Positions 48,416 through 56,661 of a stretch of DNA of 64,000 nt are shown here, piece after piece. How positions within the stretch are numbered: the stretch's first letter is position 1; each line of letters starts with the position of its first letter. Source of the DNA: Mesorhizobium sp. M1D.F.Ca.ET.043.01.1.1 (GTDB taxonomy: Bacteria > Pseudomonadota > Alphaproteobacteria > Rhizobiales > Rhizobiaceae); the NCBI RefSeq assembly GCF_003952385.1, contig NZ_CP034444.1, positions 6,089,001-6,153,000 on the forward strand, read 5' to 3'. The position numbers were made by a program, and so were the translations under genes. The notes beneath the pieces were generated by a model. That model saw nothing but the letters and a program-made list of their open reading frames with translations. It was not told where the DNA came from and searched no databases.

Positions 48416-49215
48416 GACAGCCAGTCCGCAAGCTTGGCCTTACGAACTTCCCTCACCAGGTTGATGAAGCCATCGGCCTGATGCTCGGCGGTGAGCCGGC
48501 CTTTTTCGGCGGTGGCGATGCTGGCGTCGCCGACCACCCCGTTCGGGTTGAGGTCGCTGGCGATCCAGGCGAAGGCATGCGTGCCGGTGTGGCGCAGCAG
48601 GGCGAATTCCTTTTCGGCGCGACCGACATTGGAGGCGAAATCATCGGCCTTGGTCATGTCGACGAGGTCGGGCCGGAAGCGCAGCATCAGCGAGGTCTCG
48701 ACGTCGCCGCCATGGATGCCGTGACGGTCCTCCAGCTCGGTGTACATGCCGGCCGGACGGCCGAAACGCTGCCAGCTGGTCTTCACCGCCAGCATCTTCG
48801 CGCGCACACGCAATTCGCGCGTGACGATGCCCATGATCTCCTCGTTGCCGCCATGCGAGTTGACGACGATCAGTTTTCTCACGCCAGCGCGCGCGATCGA
48901 CAGGCCGAGCTCGGTCCATGCATCCACCAGCGTGGTGGCCGGCAGGGTGAGTGTGCCAGGCGCATGCAGATGCTCGTTCGACTTGCCGACCGCCTGGACC
49001 GGCAGGATGCGGATATCGAGGTCGTCGGGCAGGCGCGCGATCACCGTCTCCAGCATGCCGGTCATGATCGAGGTGTCGGTCGAGACCGGAAGGTGCGGAC
49101 CATGCTGCTCGATCGCCGCCACCGGCAGGACGGCGATCGTTGCCTCCGCGTCGATCGAGGCGTATTCGGTCGTCCGGTAATCGCCCCACCACACCCGTCT
49201 TGTCGTCAATTTCAT
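48412..49215 (-). CDS. Creatininase-family amidohydrolase
   Basis: 267 aa. Metal-dependent hydrolase family including creatinine amidohydrolase and MftE-type peptidases. Metal-binding motifs are AAIEQHGPHLPVSTD, VNSHGGNEEIMG and HGIHGGDVETSLML. I chose ATG 49215 (MKLTTRRVWWGDY); the Shine-Dalgarno GGGAG lies unusually close to it. Overlaps convergently with the phosphatase gene by four bases. Its RidA neighbour and the divergent transporter suggest catabolism of a cyclic amide or N-heterocycle. Creatinine itself is only one possibility. Confidence 0.88.
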   Translation of the reverse strand: MKLTTRRVWWGDYRTTEYASIDAEATIAVLPVAAIEQHGPHLPVSTDTSIMTGMLETVIARLPDDLDIRILPVQAVGKSNEHLHAPGTLTLPATTLVDAWTELGLSIARAGVRKLIVVNSHGGNEEIMGIVTRELRVRAKMLAVKTSWQRFGRPAGMYTELEDRHGIHGGDVETSLMLRFRPDLVDMTKADDFASNVGRAEKEFALLRHTGTHAFAWIASDLNPNGVVGDASIATAEKGRLTAEHQADGFINLVREVRKAKLADWLS

Positions 49216-49279
49216 CTCCCGATTGGCCCAGCTGTCACACTGGGGATGATCTAAAGCGCCTGGCCGTTCCGGGCAACCA

Positions 49280-49663
49280 TCAGCCGGCAGCAAGCACCTC
49301 GACCTCGACCTTGAATTCCAGGCGCGCGAAGCCCGAAACGATCATAAGTGTCGAGGCCGGCGCCGGATCGGAAAAGAGGCGGTTGCGGACATCCATATAG
49401 GCCTGCAGATGCGCGCGGTCGGTGACGAAGGCGTTGATGCGCACGACGTCGTTCAGCGTCAGCCCGGCTTCGCTGAGTATCGCGGCAATGTTCTTGAAGC
49501 AGAGCTCGGTCTGCGCGCCGGCATCCTCAGGGACGGCATCATCCGGCGCTATGCCCAGCTGACCGGAGCACAGGACGATACGCTTTCCCGCCGGAATTTC
49601 GACGCCGTGGCTATAGCGGGCAAAGGGCGGCTTGATCGATTGGGGGGCGAGGTATTTGAGCAT
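49280..49663 (-). CDS. RidA/YjgF-family reactive imine deaminase
   Basis: 127 aa. RidA proteins hydrolyse enamine/imine intermediates, and some act in pyrimidine or amide degradation. Family pieces: SHGVEIPAGKRIVLCSGQLG, NIAAILSEAGLTLNDVVRIN, FVTDRAHLQAYMDVRNRLF and the end VSGFARLEFKVEVEVLA with the usual active-site Arg. 64 bases before the creatininase gene, same direction, probable two-gene unit. Confidence 0.9.
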   Translation of the reverse strand: MLKYLAPQSIKPPFARYSHGVEIPAGKRIVLCSGQLGIAPDDAVPEDAGAQTELCFKNIAAILSEAGLTLNDVVRINAFVTDRAHLQAYMDVRNRLFSDPAPASTLMIVSGFARLEFKVEVEVLAAG

Positions 49664-49910
49664 GGCATTCTCCTGTCCGCCGGCAGACTAAGGCCGGATT
49701 CACGAAACCTTCAAGATGCGGTTCATGCCGCCCGGGCGATTATGGACAGGCGTCCAAAAAATAGGCACGATGCCCCTCGTACAGCATGACCCGTCCGGTC
49801 TCGGCAATGACTGCCGCGCAAGCAGGCGGCCCAGGCGGTGGCATGTGTCTTGCTTCTTGAACAAATGGTGTCGAGCCCAGCGCGCAGCGCGCCGGAGCCA
49901 AGAGAGGGTG
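49664..49910. other. Divergent promoter region of the catabolic cluster
   Basis: 247 bases between ridA (leftward) and the ABC transporter operon (rightward). A palindrome TGGAC-AGGC-GTCCA lies at 49743-49756, followed by an A-rich stretch; it is a candidate operator for a shared regulator. No regulator gene adjoins, and no sigma-70 pair is convincing. Confidence 0.4.
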
Positions 49911-50921
49911 ATGTTTATGCACGGAAAAGAGAAGATCCTGGCAGGCGCGATCGCGCTGCTGGCGGCCGGCACGATGGGCGCCGCGGCCAATGAGAAGGTC
50001 ACCTTCGGCACCAACTGGCTGGCCGAGCCGGAACATGGCGGCTACTACCAGGCGATCGCCGACGGTACCTACGCCGCCTGCGGCCTCGACGTCACCATCA
50101 TGCAAGGCGGCCCGCAGGTCAGCGGCCGGCCGATGCTGCTTGCCGGCAAGATCGATTTCTACATGGGCGGCAACCTGCTCTCGGCCTTCGATGCGGTGCA
50201 GCAGGGCATTCCGATGCGCGTCGTCGCCGCCGACTTCCAGAAGGATCCGCAGGTCATCATGTCCCAGCCGGGGCAGGGGCTCGACAAGTGGGAAGACCTG
50301 AAGAACGCGGATCAGTACATCCTCGGCGACGAAGGCGCGCAGACCTTCTTTCAGTGGATGGTCACCGATCTCGGCTTCGACGCTGCAAAGCGCGTGCCCT
50401 ACACCTTCAATCCGGCGCCGTTCATCGCCAACAAAAAGTCGATCCAACAGGGCTATGTGACGTCCGAACCCTTCGCCGTGCAGAAGCAGGGCGGTTTCGT
50501 GCCGAACCAGTTCCTGCTCGCCGACAATGGCTGGGATACCTATGCCACGACGATCGAGGTGATGCAGGACACGATCGACAAGCGGCCGGAGGTGGTGCAG
50601 TGCTTCGTCGATGGCTCGGCCAAGGGCTGGTACAATTATCTCTACGGCGACAACAAGGCCGCCAACGATATGATCAAGAAGGACAATCCGGACATGACGG
50701 ATGAGCAGATCGCCTTCTCGATCGAGCAGCTGAAGAAGTTCGGCATCGTCGATTCCGGCGATACGGAAAAGCTCGGCATCGGCGCCATGACGGATGCGCG
50801 CATCCAGAGCTTCTACGACAAGATGGTCAAGGCCAAGGTCGCGCAGCCGGGCATCGACATCAAGAAGGCCTATACGCTCGCCTTCATCAACAAGAGTGTC
50901 GGAATGGAGCTGAAGAAGTAA
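49911..50921 (+). CDS. ABC transporter substrate-binding protein (NMT1/THI5-like)
   Basis: 336 aa. Residues 1-29 form a signal peptide (basic start HGKEK, hydrophobic core, cleavage near AAA/NEK). The mature part has the NMT1/SsuA-like fold: VTFGTNWLAEPEHGGYYQAI, GKIDFYMGGNLLSAFDAVQQ, GYVTSEPFAVQKQGG. Such proteins bind taurine, nitrate, thiamin precursors or pyrimidines. AGAGAGGG precedes; ATG 49911 or ATG 49917 could be the start. The deaminase downstream favours an N-heterocycle ligand (inference). Confidence 0.88.
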   Translation: MFMHGKEKILAGAIALLAAGTMGAAANEKVTFGTNWLAEPEHGGYYQAIADGTYAACGLDVTIMQGGPQVSGRPMLLAGKIDFYMGGNLLSAFDAVQQGIPMRVVAADFQKDPQVIMSQPGQGLDKWEDLKNADQYILGDEGAQTFFQWMVTDLGFDAAKRVPYTFNPAPFIANKKSIQQGYVTSEPFAVQKQGGFVPNQFLLADNGWDTYATTIEVMQDTIDKRPEVVQCFVDGSAKGWYNYLYGDNKAANDMIKKDNPDMTDEQIAFSIEQLKKFGIVDSGDTEKLGIGAMTDARIQSFYDKMVKAKVAQPGIDIKKAYTLAFINKSVGMELKK

Positions 50922-50936
50922 GGCGGCCTGCCTGAG

Positions 50937-51755
50937 ATGATCCAGGAGAAAGTGGCGCGGAAGCCGGCATCGAGCGAGAGCCCGATGCTGCTTTCGCTGC
51001 GTAATGTCGGCAAGGTCTTCTCTAACGGCGTGACGGCGCTGAGCAAGGTCGACCTGGCGATCCGGGAGGGCGATTTCCTCAGCCTGCTCGGTCCGTCGGG
51101 CTGCGGCAAGTCGACTGCGCTTCGGCTGATCGCCGGCCTGTCGACGCCGACCTCCGGCCAGCTCGACTGGCGCGGCTCGATCGATCGCTCGAATATCGGC
51201 TTCGTCTTCCAGGAGCCGACGCTGCTGCCCTGGGCCAGCGTCTTCGACAATGTCTGGCTGCCGCTCCGGCTGAAGGGCGTGTCGCGTGCAAATGCCGAGC
51301 CGGCGGTGATGGAAATGCTGTCGCGCGTCCACCTCAACGGCTTCGAGACCGCAGTGCCGCGCGAGCTTTCCGGCGGCATGAAGATGCGCGTCTCGATCGC
51401 GCGGGCCATGGTGACCAAGCCGCGCATCCTCCTGATGGACGAACCCTTCGCCGCGCTCGACGAGATCACCCGCTTCAAGCTCAACAACGACCTTCTGGAG
51501 CTTTGGCAGGACGAGCGCTTCACCGTCGTCTTCGTCACGCACAGCGTCTTCGAGAGCGTGTTCCTGTCCAGCCGCGTCGTCGTCATGGCGGCGCGGCCGG
51601 GCCGCGTCTTCGGCGAGCTTGCAGTCGATGCGCCCTATCCGCGCGACGAGGCGTTCCGCACCTCGCCCGACTATGCGGCGCTGTGCCGGCAGGCGTCGGA
51701 CGTGCTGGTCAATGCCATCAACTCAACCGCCGGATCCCATCATGACGGCCATTGA
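50937..51755 (+). CDS. ABC transporter ATP-binding protein (SsuB/TauB-like)
   Basis: 272 aa. Walker A GPSGCGKST, Q-loop IGFVFQEPTLLPWASVFDN, signature LSGGMKMRVSIARAM, Walker B ILLMDEPFAALDE, switch His in VFVTHSVFESVFLSSRV. It belongs to the nitrate/sulfonate/taurine class, fitting its NMT1-type partner. Starts 15 bases after the binding-protein gene and overlaps the permease gene by 14 bases. Confidence 0.93.
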   Translation: MIQEKVARKPASSESPMLLSLRNVGKVFSNGVTALSKVDLAIREGDFLSLLGPSGCGKSTALRLIAGLSTPTSGQLDWRGSIDRSNIGFVFQEPTLLPWASVFDNVWLPLRLKGVSRANAEPAVMEMLSRVHLNGFETAVPRELSGGMKMRVSIARAMVTKPRILLMDEPFAALDEITRFKLNNDLLELWQDERFTVVFVTHSVFESVFLSSRVVVMAARPGRVFGELAVDAPYPRDEAFRTSPDYAALCRQASDVLVNAINSTAGSHHDGH

Positions 51756-52593
51756 AGACACAGCCCTGAAGCTCGACCCGGAAGAGGCGCGCCGCGTCCG
51801 CCAGGAGCGGCTCGAGCGGATCGGCAAATGGGTGCTGCCGCTGGCGATCATGGTGCTGGCGATCTGGCTGTGGGACCGCATCTGCGTCTGGAACGAGATC
51901 CCGCAATACATCCTGCCGCGCCCCGGCGTGGTGCTGAAGACACTGCATGACGATGCCGGCCTGTTGTCCTCGTCGCTGCTGGTGACACTCAGGATCACCT
52001 TCCTCAGCCTGCTTCTCGCCGTCATCGGCGGCGTCGGGCTGGCGGTGCTTTTCGCGCAGTCGAAATGGGTGGAGATGTCGTTCTTCCCCTTCGCCATCGT
52101 GCTGCAGGTGACGCCGATCGTCGCGATCTTTCCGCTGATCAACATCTACATCAACAACCAGACGACCAAGCTTCTGCTCTGCGCCTGGATCGTCGCCTTT
52201 TTCCCGATCCTCTCCAACACCACGCTTGGGCTGAACTCGGTCGACCGCAACCTGCGCGATCTGTTCAAGCTCAACGGCGCGACCCGTTGGCAGCAACTGC
52301 GCTACCTGCGCCTGCCGGCGGCGATGCCCTATTTCCTCGGTGGGCTGAAGATCGCCGGAGGCCTGTCGCTGATCGGCGCCGTGGTGGCGGAATTCGTCGC
52401 CGGCGCGCAGGGGCAATCGTCGGGTTTGGCCTCGCGCATCATCGAGGCCGGCTACCGGCTCAACGCGCCGAGGCTGTTCGCGGCGCTGATCCTGATCTCG
52501 CTTACCGGCATCCTGATCTTCCTGGTGCTGTCGCTGATGTCGCATCTCATCCTGCGCCGCTGGCACGAGAGCGCGCTGAAGCAGGAGCGGTAG
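51742..52593 (+). CDS. ABC transporter permease (BPD type)
   Basis: 283 aa with about six membrane helices. The EAA loop is seen as GLNSVDRNLRDLFKLNGATR followed by LRLPAAMPYFLGGLKIAGGL. The N-terminus is long and charged (LKLDPEEARRVRQERLERIG). ATG 51742 lies within the end of the ATPase gene. It completes the importer. Confidence 0.93.
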   Translation: MTAIEDTALKLDPEEARRVRQERLERIGKWVLPLAIMVLAIWLWDRICVWNEIPQYILPRPGVVLKTLHDDAGLLSSSLLVTLRITFLSLLLAVIGGVGLAVLFAQSKWVEMSFFPFAIVLQVTPIVAIFPLINIYINNQTTKLLLCAWIVAFFPILSNTTLGLNSVDRNLRDLFKLNGATRWQQLRYLRLPAAMPYFLGGLKIAGGLSLIGAVVAEFVAGAQGQSSGLASRIIEAGYRLNAPRLFAALILISLTGILIFLVLSLMSHLILRRWHESALKQER

Positions 52594-52626
52594 GGTGGTT
52601 CGTCCCGTCACCCAGGAGAGCAGCGG

Positions 52627-53928
52627 TTGATTCCGGTTTCGACTTCATACCATCTCGCCAACGTCCGTGTTCATCGGTCGCTGACGCCCGGTCTCGCCGC
52701 GACCTTCGACGCCGATGGTCTCGCGCTTGCCGACATGACCGTGGCCAACGGCAAGATCTCCAGCATCGTCGCGCACGGCAAATCGAAGGCCCTGGCCGAG
52801 GCCGTCGATCTCGGCGGCCGCATCGTGCTGCCGTGTTTCGTCGACTGCCATACCCATATCGACAAGGGCCATATCTGGCCGCGAAAACCCAATCCCGACG
52901 GCACCTTCATGAGCGCGCTCAATGCCACTGGCGCCGACCGCGCCGCGCGCTGGAACGCTGAGGACGTCGCGCGGCGCATGGATTTTTCGCTGCGCTCGGC
53001 CTACGCGCACGGCACCAAGGCCCTGCGCACGCATCTCGACAGCGTTGCGCCGCAGGAAGAAATCTCCTGGCCGGTGTTCGAAACGATGCGCGAGACTTGG
53101 CGCGGACGCATCGACCTGCAGGCCGCCTGCCTGCTCGGCATCGAAGGGGTGCGCGACAAGGCCTGGTTCGAGCGGCTGGCGAAGCGCGTCGCTGTGGCCA
53201 AGGGCGTGCTCGGCGTCGTCACCTATATGGTGCCCGACCTCGAGGAGTTGCTCGACCAGGTTTTCGCGCAGGCGATCAAGCACGGGCTCGACCTCGATTT
53301 CCATGCCGACGAGACAGACGACGTCGCGGCCATCTCGCTGAAGAAGATCGCCGAAGCTTCGTTGTGGAATGGTTTTGACGGCAATATCCTGGTCGGCCAT
53401 TGCTGCTCGCTCTCGCGCCAGCCGGATCTCGAGGTGCTCGACACGCTGGACAAGGTGGCGAAGGCGGATCTCGCCGTGGTGTCGCTGCCGATGTGCAACC
53501 TTTATCTGCAGGACAGGCGCAACAATCAGACCACCCCGCGCTGGCGCGGCGTGACGCTGCTGCACGAGATGAAGGCGCGCGGCATCAAGGTGGCGGTCGC
53601 CTCCGACAACACGCGCGATCCGTTCTACGCCTATGGCGATCTCGACATGCTGGAAGTCTACCGCATGGCGACGCGCATCCTGCATTTCGACCATCCGATC
53701 GGCGACTGGCCGAAGGCTGTAGCGGCGACGCCAGCCGAGGTGATGCGCCTGGAAGGCGTCGGCACGCTTGCCGTCGGCGGCAACGCGGACTTCATCGTCT
53801 TCAAGGGGCGCAATTGGACCGAATTGCTGTCGCGGCCGGAATCGGATCGCATCGTCGTGCGCGACGGCCGGGCGATCGAACGCAAGCTGCCCGACTATGC
53901 CGAACTCGATGAACTGATGGTGGAATGA
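52627..53928 (+). CDS. Cytosine-deaminase-like amidohydrolase
   Basis: 433 aa, amidohydrolase superfamily (CodA/COG0402). Metal ligands: H75 and H77 in DCHTHID, the His in LDLDFHADETDD, the His in LVGHCCSLSR, and the Asp in VASDNTRDPFYAYGDLDMLE, the last being the typical cytosine deaminase signature. It may act on cytosine, isoguanine, creatinine or a related ring. The start is a TTG at 52627, fixed by AGGAG (52614-52618) 8 bases upstream and no nearby ATG. It overlaps the next gene by 4 bases. Confidence 0.87.
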   Translation: MIPVSTSYHLANVRVHRSLTPGLAATFDADGLALADMTVANGKISSIVAHGKSKALAEAVDLGGRIVLPCFVDCHTHIDKGHIWPRKPNPDGTFMSALNATGADRAARWNAEDVARRMDFSLRSAYAHGTKALRTHLDSVAPQEEISWPVFETMRETWRGRIDLQAACLLGIEGVRDKAWFERLAKRVAVAKGVLGVVTYMVPDLEELLDQVFAQAIKHGLDLDFHADETDDVAAISLKKIAEASLWNGFDGNILVGHCCSLSRQPDLEVLDTLDKVAKADLAVVSLPMCNLYLQDRRNNQTTPRWRGVTLLHEMKARGIKVAVASDNTRDPFYAYGDLDMLEVYRMATRILHFDHPIGDWPKAVAATPAEVMRLEGVGTLAVGGNADFIVFKGRNWTELLSRPESDRIVVRDGRAIERKLPDYAELDELMVE

Positions 53929-55325
53929 TGGATATCGCAGCGCTGAAGCGCGATCTCGAAGGGCTGAAGATCGACGACCATCCGGCGATCGTCCAGCAGA
54001 AGAGCCGTGACTTCTACTGGTACAGCCCGGTTCTGAAGCAGCAGCTCGACCATATCACCGGCGACCTCATCGTCACACCGAAGAACGAGGACGAGGTGAT
54101 CCGTGTGCTTGCCGCCTGCCACAGGCACAGCGTTCCGGTCACGCCGCGCGGCAGCGGTACCGGCAATTACGGACAGGCAATGCCGCTGTCGGGCGGCGTG
54201 GTGCTCAATCTCGCCGAGATGAACGAAGTAAAGGCGGTCGCGCCGGGACGCGTGGTGACCGGAGCGGGTGCGGTGCTGGCCGATATCGACAGAGCGACGC
54301 GCGCCCATTCCGCACAGGAACTGCGCATGTCCCCGTCGACCTACAATACCGCATCGATCGGCGGCTTCGTCGCCGGTGGCTCGGGCGGCGTCGGCTCGAT
54401 CCGCTGGGGCGGATTGCGCGACCTCGGCAACGTCATCCGGCTGAGGACCGTGACGATGGAGGCCGAGCCGCGCGTCATGGAGCTCACGGGCGAGGACGTG
54501 CTCAAGGTCATGCACGCCTACGGCACCAACGGCATCATCACCGAGGTCGAGATGCCGCTGACGGCCTCATACGATTGGATCGACGTCATCGTCGGCTTCG
54601 ACGATTTCATGGATGCGGCCGGCTTCGGCAACGATCTGGCCGTCCAGGACGGCATATTGGCGAAGCTGATCACGCCGATAGCGGCGCCCATCCCTTACGA
54701 CTATTTCAAGCGCCACCAAAAATTCTTCCGGCGCGAGCAGAGCATCGTGGTTTGCATGATCGCGCCGCATGCGATGGACGCCTTCGTCGCTTTCGTCCAC
54801 AGCACCAAGGGCGAAATCGTCTTCCGCGCCGACCGGGAAACTGATCTCAAGGGGCTGCCGCCGGCCTACGAGCTGACCTGGAACCACACGACGCTGCGCG
54901 CCATCCGGGTCGATCCGACCATCACCTATCTGCAGGCGCGCTATCCGTCGCCGGACCACCTCGCTCACGTCAAGGCGATGGTCGACCGCTTCGGCGACGA
55001 GGTGCCGGCGCATCTCGAATTCATCCGCTTCGACGGCGCGATCGGCGCCGCCGGCCTGCCGCTGGTGCGCTTCACAACGGAAGAGCGGCTGGATGAGATC
55101 ATCCGCATCCACGAGGACAATGGCTGCTGGATCTTCAACCCGCACCGCTACACGCTGGAAGAGGGCGGCATGAAGCAGACCGACGAGGTGCAGCTTGCCT
55201 TCAAGCGCGAGACCGACCCGCAAGGCCTGCTCAACCCGGGCAAGATGATCGCTTGGGAAAACCCAAACTATGACTACCGCTCCGGCAAGTCGTTCCTGTT
55301 CAAGGGGCTGCAAAAGGCGGGCTGA
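53925..55325 (+). CDS. FAD-linked oxidase (PCMH/GlcD-like)
   Basis: 466 aa. The PCMH-type FAD domain has VTPRGSGTGNYGQAMPLSGG, MSPSTYNTASIGGFVAGGSG and GGLRDLGNVIRLRTVTME. The C-terminal part ends TDPQGLLNPGKMIAWENPNY as in D-lactate/glycolate dehydrogenase relatives. Substrate unknown; a 2-hydroxyacid or ring oxidation is possible. Start ATG 53925 (or 53928) overlaps the deaminase stop, and its stop overlaps the following gene, so all are translated together. Confidence 0.87.
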   Translation: MMDIAALKRDLEGLKIDDHPAIVQQKSRDFYWYSPVLKQQLDHITGDLIVTPKNEDEVIRVLAACHRHSVPVTPRGSGTGNYGQAMPLSGGVVLNLAEMNEVKAVAPGRVVTGAGAVLADIDRATRAHSAQELRMSPSTYNTASIGGFVAGGSGGVGSIRWGGLRDLGNVIRLRTVTMEAEPRVMELTGEDVLKVMHAYGTNGIITEVEMPLTASYDWIDVIVGFDDFMDAAGFGNDLAVQDGILAKLITPIAAPIPYDYFKRHQKFFRREQSIVVCMIAPHAMDAFVAFVHSTKGEIVFRADRETDLKGLPPAYELTWNHTTLRAIRVDPTITYLQARYPSPDHLAHVKAMVDRFGDEVPAHLEFIRFDGAIGAAGLPLVRFTTEERLDEIIRIHEDNGCWIFNPHRYTLEEGGMKQTDEVQLAFKRETDPQGLLNPGKMIAWENPNYDYRSGKSFLFKGLQKAG

Positions 55326-55906
55326 TGAAAATCCTCGTCCTCTTCGCTCATCCGGTGGAGACCAGCTTCAATGCCGGCCTGCACCGAGTGATCGTGGAGC
55401 GCTTGACGGCAGCAGGTCACGCGATCGACGACTGCGATCTCTATGCCGAGGATTTCGATCCCAGGCTGACGCGGGCAGAACGGCTCGGCTATCACGACCA
55501 GCGCGGGCCGAACGACGCGGTCGCCGGCTACGTCGAAAGGCTGCGCAAAGCCGAAGCGCTGGTGCTGTCGTTTCCGGTGTGGAATTACGGCTATCCGGCG
55601 ATCCTGAAAGGCTTCTTCGATCGCGTCTTCCTGCCAGGCGTGTCGTTCAAGCTGGTCGACGGCAAGGTTCAGCCGACGCTGCACAACATAAGCAAGTTGG
55701 CGGCCATCACCACCTATGGCGGCAGCCGGTTTCGCGCCATGCTGATGGGCGATCCGCCGCGCAAGGTGGTGAAGCGCATGCTGCGCGCCACCATCAAGCC
55801 TGGCGCTCCGGTCTCCTATCTCGCGCACTATTCGATGAACCTGTCGACCGACGCGTCGCGAGCGGCATTCACGGCGAAGGTGGCCGCCAGCATGGATCAA
55901 TTCTGA
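55325..55906 (+). CDS. NAD(P)H dehydrogenase (quinone), flavodoxin-fold, copy 1
   Basis: 193 aa. KdgF-unrelated, flavodoxin_2-type reductase: MKILVLFAHPVETSFNAGLH, DLYAEDFDPRLTRAERLGYH, VLSFPVWNYGYPAILKGFFD RVFLPG (two joined segments), and AAITTYGGSRFRAML for flavin binding. It likely uses NAD(P)H and FMN/FAD to reduce quinone-like or azo substrates. A tandem paralogue follows at once, with a one-base stop/start overlap. Confidence 0.86.
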   Translation: MKILVLFAHPVETSFNAGLHRVIVERLTAAGHAIDDCDLYAEDFDPRLTRAERLGYHDQRGPNDAVAGYVERLRKAEALVLSFPVWNYGYPAILKGFFDRVFLPGVSFKLVDGKVQPTLHNISKLAAITTYGGSRFRAMLMGDPPRKVVKRMLRATIKPGAPVSYLAHYSMNLSTDASRAAFTAKVAASMDQF

Positions 55907-56490
55907 TGCGCGTGCTGGTGGTCTATTGCCATCCGGTTCCCGAGAGCTATTGCGCGGCAATCCGCGACACCGCCGTCGAGGTGCTGGAGAGGAGAGGCTG
56001 GGACGTGCGGCTGCTCGACCTCTATGCCGAGAACTTCAATCCAGTGATGAGCTGCGAGGAGCGGCGCTTGTACAATGAGCGCGCGCCCCAGGATCCGGCG
56101 CTCGAACCACATTTCGATCATCTGATGTGGGCGGAGGCGATCCTCTTCATCTATCCGACCTGGTGGTACGGCCTGCCGGCGATGCTGAAGGGCTGGTTCG
56201 ATCGCGTGTGGGCGGCCGACATCGCCTTCAAGCTTCCGGCCGGCAAGGGGCGGATCACGTCGCTGATGAGGCATGTGACCAAGGTCGGCGTCATCACCAC
56301 TTGCGGCGCGCCGACGTGGTGGAGCGTGGTCGTCGGCCAGCCCGGCCGCAAGACCATCCTGCGCGGCATGCGGGCGCTGTGCGCGACACGCTGCAAGACG
56401 TTTCTGGCACATTACCTGATGGACGCCTCGACGCCGAAAAGCAGGGCGGCGTTTCTGGCGAAGGTGCGGGCGAGGCTGGAGCGGTTTTGA
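55906..56490 (+). CDS. NAD(P)H dehydrogenase (quinone), flavodoxin-fold, copy 2
   Basis: 194 aa, paralogue of the preceding protein: MRVLVVYCHPVPESYCAAIR, LLDLYAENFNPVMSCEERRL, FIYPTWWYGLPAMLKGWFDR and VGVITTCGAPTWWSVVVGQP align along the whole length, showing an older tandem duplication. The two may form a heterodimer or act on successive substrates. Last gene of the transporter-deaminase operon; a large palindrome follows 8 bases after the stop. Confidence 0.86.
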   Translation: MRVLVVYCHPVPESYCAAIRDTAVEVLERRGWDVRLLDLYAENFNPVMSCEERRLYNERAPQDPALEPHFDHLMWAEAILFIYPTWWYGLPAMLKGWFDRVWAADIAFKLPAGKGRITSLMRHVTKVGVITTCGAPTWWSVVVGQPGRKTILRGMRALCATRCKTFLAHYLMDASTPKSRAAFLAKVRARLERF

Positions 56491-56498
56491 AGGCCGGA

Positions 56499-56656
56499 CT
56501 TTCCCTTCTCCCCTTGTTGTGGGAGAAGGTGTCGCCGAAGGCGACGGATGAGGGGTGTTCCAGGGAAAGCCGGCGGCTCACTGTGCTGGAACACCCCTCG
56601 TCCGTCTCGGCGCTATCGCGCCGATCCACCTTCTCCCACAAGGGGAGAAGGGAAAG
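56499..56656. repeat. Long nested palindromic element
   Basis: Outer arms CTTTCCCTTCTCCCCTTG...GGGAGAAGGTG (56499-56531) and CACCTTCTCCC...CAAGGGGAGAAGGGAAAG (56628-56656) are near-perfect complements. Inner arms GGATGAGGGGTGTTCCA and TGGAACACCCCTCGTCC (about 56546-56562 and 56587-56603) add a second stem, and the short hairpin GTCGCCGAAGGCGAC lies between. It is a widely dispersed kind of rhizobial repeat and sits between convergent operons, where it may end transcription from both sides. Confidence 0.85.
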
Positions 56657-56661
56657 CGCCG

